Shown piece after piece: positions 61,695 to 64,000 of a DNA stretch of 64,000 bases; the stretch's first letter is position 1, and every line of letters starts with the position of its first letter. Both the position numbers and the translations under genes were made by a program. The DNA is taken from the NCBI GenBank assembly GCA_014695325.1, contig JACJNZ010000035.1, positions 122,142 through 186,141 of the forward strand, in the 5' to 3' direction. The notes under the pieces were generated by a model. That model saw nothing but the letters and a program-made list of their open reading frames with translations. It was not told the DNA's origin and did not search any database. This stretch comes from Cyanobacteria bacterium FACHB-502 (GTDB lineage Bacteria; Cyanobacteriota; Cyanobacteriia; Elainellales; Elainellaceae).

Positions 61695-63557
61695 ATGACG
61701 GCTGCGCTCTCCCCGACTCCGGCTGAATTCTCTTCCTTGGAACAGGCACTCAAGCATTTCTTTGGCTACGATCGCTTCCGTCCGGGACAGCGGGATGTGA
61801 TCGAGGCGGTGCTGGAAGGGCAGGATTTGCTGGTCGTGATGCCGACGGGGGGCGGTAAATCGCTTTGTTTTCAGCTTCCGGCTCTGCTCAAACCGGGGGT
61901 GACGATCGTGGTTTCGCCCCTGATTGCGCTGATGCAGGATCAGGTGCAGTCCCTCTGCGATAACGGGATCGGCGCAACGTTTCTTAACAGCACTGTCAGT
62001 CCCCTGGAAGTCCGATCGCGGGCAGCCCAAATTTTGCGGGGCGAAACGAAACTGCTTTATGTGGCTCCCGAACGATTGCTGAGTGAACAGTTTCTTCTCT
62101 TTCTTGATCAAATTCACAGCACGATCGGCATTGCTGGATTTGCAATCGACGAAGCTCACTGCGTTTCCGAGTGGGGACATGACTTTCGCCCGGAGTATCG
62201 TCAGCTTGTTTCGGTGCGATCGCAGTTTCCCGAAGTTTCCATGCTGGCATTGACGGCAACGGCAACTGAGCGTGTCCGGCAAGATATTATCGAGCAGCTT
62301 GATTTGCGGCAGCCGATCGTCCATATCGCTAGCTTTAATCGGCAAAACCTGAGCTACGAGATTCGCTCCAAGCAGAAAAACGCCTACGCCGAACTATTGC
62401 AGCTCGTGCGCCAAAATTCTGGGTCGGGCATTATCTACTGCCTCAGCCGCAAAAAAGTAGACGAACTCACCTATCGCCTTCAGCAGGACGGCATTGCTGC
62501 CCTTGCCTATCACGCCGGGATGCCGGACACCGATCGCGCCACGAATCAAACCCGCTTTATCCGGGACGATGTGCGAATTATGGTCGCGACGATCGCATTT
62601 GGCATGGGCATTAATAAGCCGGATGTGCGGTTTGTGATTCACTATGATCTGCCCCGCAATCTGGAAGGCTATTACCAGGAATCGGGACGCGCCGGACGAG
62701 ATGGAGAACCTGCCCACTGCATTCTTTTCTTTAGCTACGGCGACTTAAAGACGATCGATTATTTGATCGACCAGAAGCCTGACCCCAACGAGCAGCAAAT
62801 CGCCCGTCAGCAGCTTCGTCAGGTGGTGGACTATGCCGAAGGAACCGACTGCCGCCGCCGCATTCAGCTCAGCTATTTTGGCGAACGCTTTGAAGGAAAT
62901 TGCCGCAACTGCGATAACTGCCTTCAGCCCAAACCGCTCGAAGACTGGACGATCGAGGCGCAAAAGTTTCTCTCCTGCGTGGCGCGATGCCAGGAAAGAT
63001 TCGGCATAACCTATATTATTGATGTGCTACGCGGCTCCAAAGATAAGCGCATTTTGCAAAACCAGCACGACCAGCTTTCCACCTACGGCATTGGCAAAAA
63101 CCGCAGCACAGACGCCTGGAGAATACTCGGACGATCGCTCCTGCATCAGGGCTTAGTGAGTGAAACCAGCGACGGCTACTCTGTTCTCAAGCTCAACCCG
63201 CAAAGCTGGGAAGTCCTTCGCAAGCAGCGATCGGTTTTTGTGGCGATTCCTAAGCGAACTGACGAAGGCGATCGTCCCGACTCACCGAAACGTCTCAAAG
63301 CAGAGCAGCTCTTTGAACACCTGCGTGCCCTCCGCAAACAAATCGCCGACGAGCAATCTGTTCCGCCCTACGTGGTCTTTCCTGATTCCAGCCTGCGCCT
63401 GATGGCACAATCCCAGCCCCAATCGCTCACCGACTTCGCTCAAATCTCTGGCGTGGGAACCCATAAGTTGACCCATTACGGACCCCGCTTCGTGAAGGCG
63501 ATCGAGGATTTTTGTCAGCAGTATGATTCTGTTCAATCCGCACCTGCAGACGATTAA
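61695..63557 (+). CDS. recQ: ATP-dependent DNA helicase RecQ
   Basis: RecQ unwinds DNA 3' to 5' in recombination and replication restart. The core helicase has FRPGQRDVIEAVLEGQDLLV, VMPTGGGKSLCFQLPAL (Walker A), FAIDEAHCVSEWGHDFRPEY (DEAH box with aromatic-rich loop), ALTATATERVRQDI and QESGRAGRDGEP (motif VI). The RQC zinc site is seen in CRRRIQLSYFGERFEGNCRN and CDNCLQPKP, and a C-terminal HRDC domain ends near FVKAIEDFC. At 620 residues it is complete. ATG 61695 starts it. A near-consensus LexA box overlaps its leader. Confidence 0.96.
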   Translation: MTAALSPTPAEFSSLEQALKHFFGYDRFRPGQRDVIEAVLEGQDLLVVMPTGGGKSLCFQLPALLKPGVTIVVSPLIALMQDQVQSLCDNGIGATFLNSTVSPLEVRSRAAQILRGETKLLYVAPERLLSEQFLLFLDQIHSTIGIAGFAIDEAHCVSEWGHDFRPEYRQLVSVRSQFPEVSMLALTATATERVRQDIIEQLDLRQPIVHIASFNRQNLSYEIRSKQKNAYAELLQLVRQNSGSGIIYCLSRKKVDELTYRLQQDGIAALAYHAGMPDTDRATNQTRFIRDDVRIMVATIAFGMGINKPDVRFVIHYDLPRNLEGYYQESGRAGRDGEPAHCILFFSYGDLKTIDYLIDQKPDPNEQQIARQQLRQVVDYAEGTDCRRRIQLSYFGERFEGNCRNCDNCLQPKPLEDWTIEAQKFLSCVARCQERFGITYIIDVLRGSKDKRILQNQHDQLSTYGIGKNRSTDAWRILGRSLLHQGLVSETSDGYSVLKLNPQSWEVLRKQRSVFVAIPKRTDEGDRPDSPKRLKAEQLFEHLRALRKQIADEQSVPPYVVFPDSSLRLMAQSQPQSLTDFAQISGVGTHKLTHYGPRFVKAIEDFCQQYDSVQSAPADD

Positions 63558-63561
63558 GCAC

Positions 63562-63789
63562 TCAATGCCTGGGTTCGAGCCAAGATAGCAACCCCTGTGC
63601 CTGAATTGCCCGATCGCTAAGAAATTGCCCAATTTCTGCTGTTCCCATTTCGATCGGGTGGCGTTTGTTATGAAATAGGATAAACCGTCGAATCCAAACC
63701 ACGTCGCTCTCCTCAGTCCGGTAGGAGTAGTGCTTCATGTGAATAACATTACGGACTTGGTCTAATAATTTTCGAGGTCGTTGTTCCAT
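63562..63789 (-). pseudogene. N-terminal fragment of an integron-type tyrosine integrase
   Basis: The 75-residue product MEQRPRKLLDQVRNVIHMKH, then YSYRTEESDVVWIRRFILFH and NKRHPIEMGTAEIGQFLS, matches the N-terminal SAM-like domain of integron integrases (IntI-type). After FLS the expected text is lost and the frame ends 17 residues later, 4 bases before the recQ stop. No catalytic domain exists. It is best read as a truncated gene, and hairpin repeats lie directly upstream. Confidence 0.7.
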
Positions 63790-63809
63790 GCCAACACCCT
63801 GGATTCCGT

Positions 63810-64000
63810 CTAATTCCGTTTCTGGGATTTTAGGCAGAATTCAAGGCGAAAACAGACCGAAGAAACGCTGAAGAATTCGGGCTAATACCCAAAATCAGGG
63901 GTATTATACGGAAAATTCGTCGGGCTAATGTCCGATTTGGGGGATTAGACAGAATTGATTCAGGCTAATTGCCTCTATAGGGTAGATAGCCCGAATTAAT
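63810..64000. repeat. Array of at least four degenerate hairpin repeats at the right edge
   Basis: Four units share CTAAT-N-CC ... GG-ATTAG-like inverted arms: 63810-63833, 63882-63907, 63925-63948 and 63965-63989. The second is perfect over TAATACCC / GGGGTATTA apart from one extra G. The last three follow each other at 40-43 bases with AATTC-GGGCTAAT at each start. The array lies upstream of the integrase fragment and runs out of the window. Confidence 0.68.

Noticed and set aside
63810..63989. Canonical integron attC sites
   Set aside because: Units lack the RYYYAAC / GTTRRRY core and are only 40-43 bases apart, so they are reported only as hairpin repeats.

Overview
The window is a piece of a cyanobacterial chromosome. 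The evidence is the very frequent CGATCG / GCGATCGC (HIP1) palindrome, the cytochrome b6f gene petG, a cytochrome cM-like gene, a CCB-type b6f assembly factor, the cruF-cruG pair for glycosylated carotenoids, a SmtA-type metallothionein, and a cyanobacterial LexA with its own operator. The carotenoid genes and the gene mix suggest a filamentous, Leptolyngbya-like organism, but the genus cannot be fixed from this sequence.

Most of the window is ordinary, loosely organised housekeeping DNA in short operons or single genes. From left to right: glmU (cut by the left edge), selO, petG and cytM (divergent), lexA, a class A beta-lactamase-fold protein, trmJ, a DUF2256 zinc ribbon, an isoaspartyl peptidase, a GDP-mannose 4,6-dehydratase, nadC, a C39-like peptidase, argS and a membrane glycosyltransferase. 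A leftward block (27.7-33.3 kb) holds a YqeG phosphatase, mltG, a DUF3727 protein, ruvX, a double GNAT protein and a CofE-like protein. Then come cruF-cruG, a CCB-type factor, a PfkB sugar kinase, a TonB-like protein, cobI, a lipoate ligase homologue, hisIE, hemL, smtA, hisB, a PD-(D/E)XK-like nuclease, an EF-G paralogue, a surface-sugar pair (GT4 and DegT aminotransferase), trpE, a Crp/Fnr regulator, a GH13 enzyme, a pentapeptide-repeat protein, an orphan ParA, HU, a glutathionyl-hydroquinone-reductase-like protein and recQ.

The accessory part lies at 17.5-24.7 kb. A two-gene unit (J-domain protein followed 3 bp later by an HNH-nuclease-like protein) sits just left of a small decayed genomic island. 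That island is bounded on the right by an intact tRNA-Ala(TGC) and on the left by a 53-base, 3-mismatch copy of the tRNA 3' part. It carries an integrase N-terminal fragment, a 726-aa toroid-like carbohydrate-enzyme candidate, an M23 peptidase fragment and a zinc-ribbon gene broken by a TGG-to-TGA change. A second recombinase relic, an integron-integrase-like N-terminal fragment beside an array of hairpin repeats, lies at the right edge.

Regulatory signals read directly from the sequence include a perfect cyanobacterial LexA box before lexA, a one-mismatch box before recQ, a perfect inverted repeat of SmtB type before smtA, several hairpin-plus-T-run terminators, and a plus-strand terminator at 60.0 kb with no gene to serve. 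The best candidates for something undescribed are the J-domain/HNH pair, the 726-aa island cargo protein, and the right-edge hairpin array.
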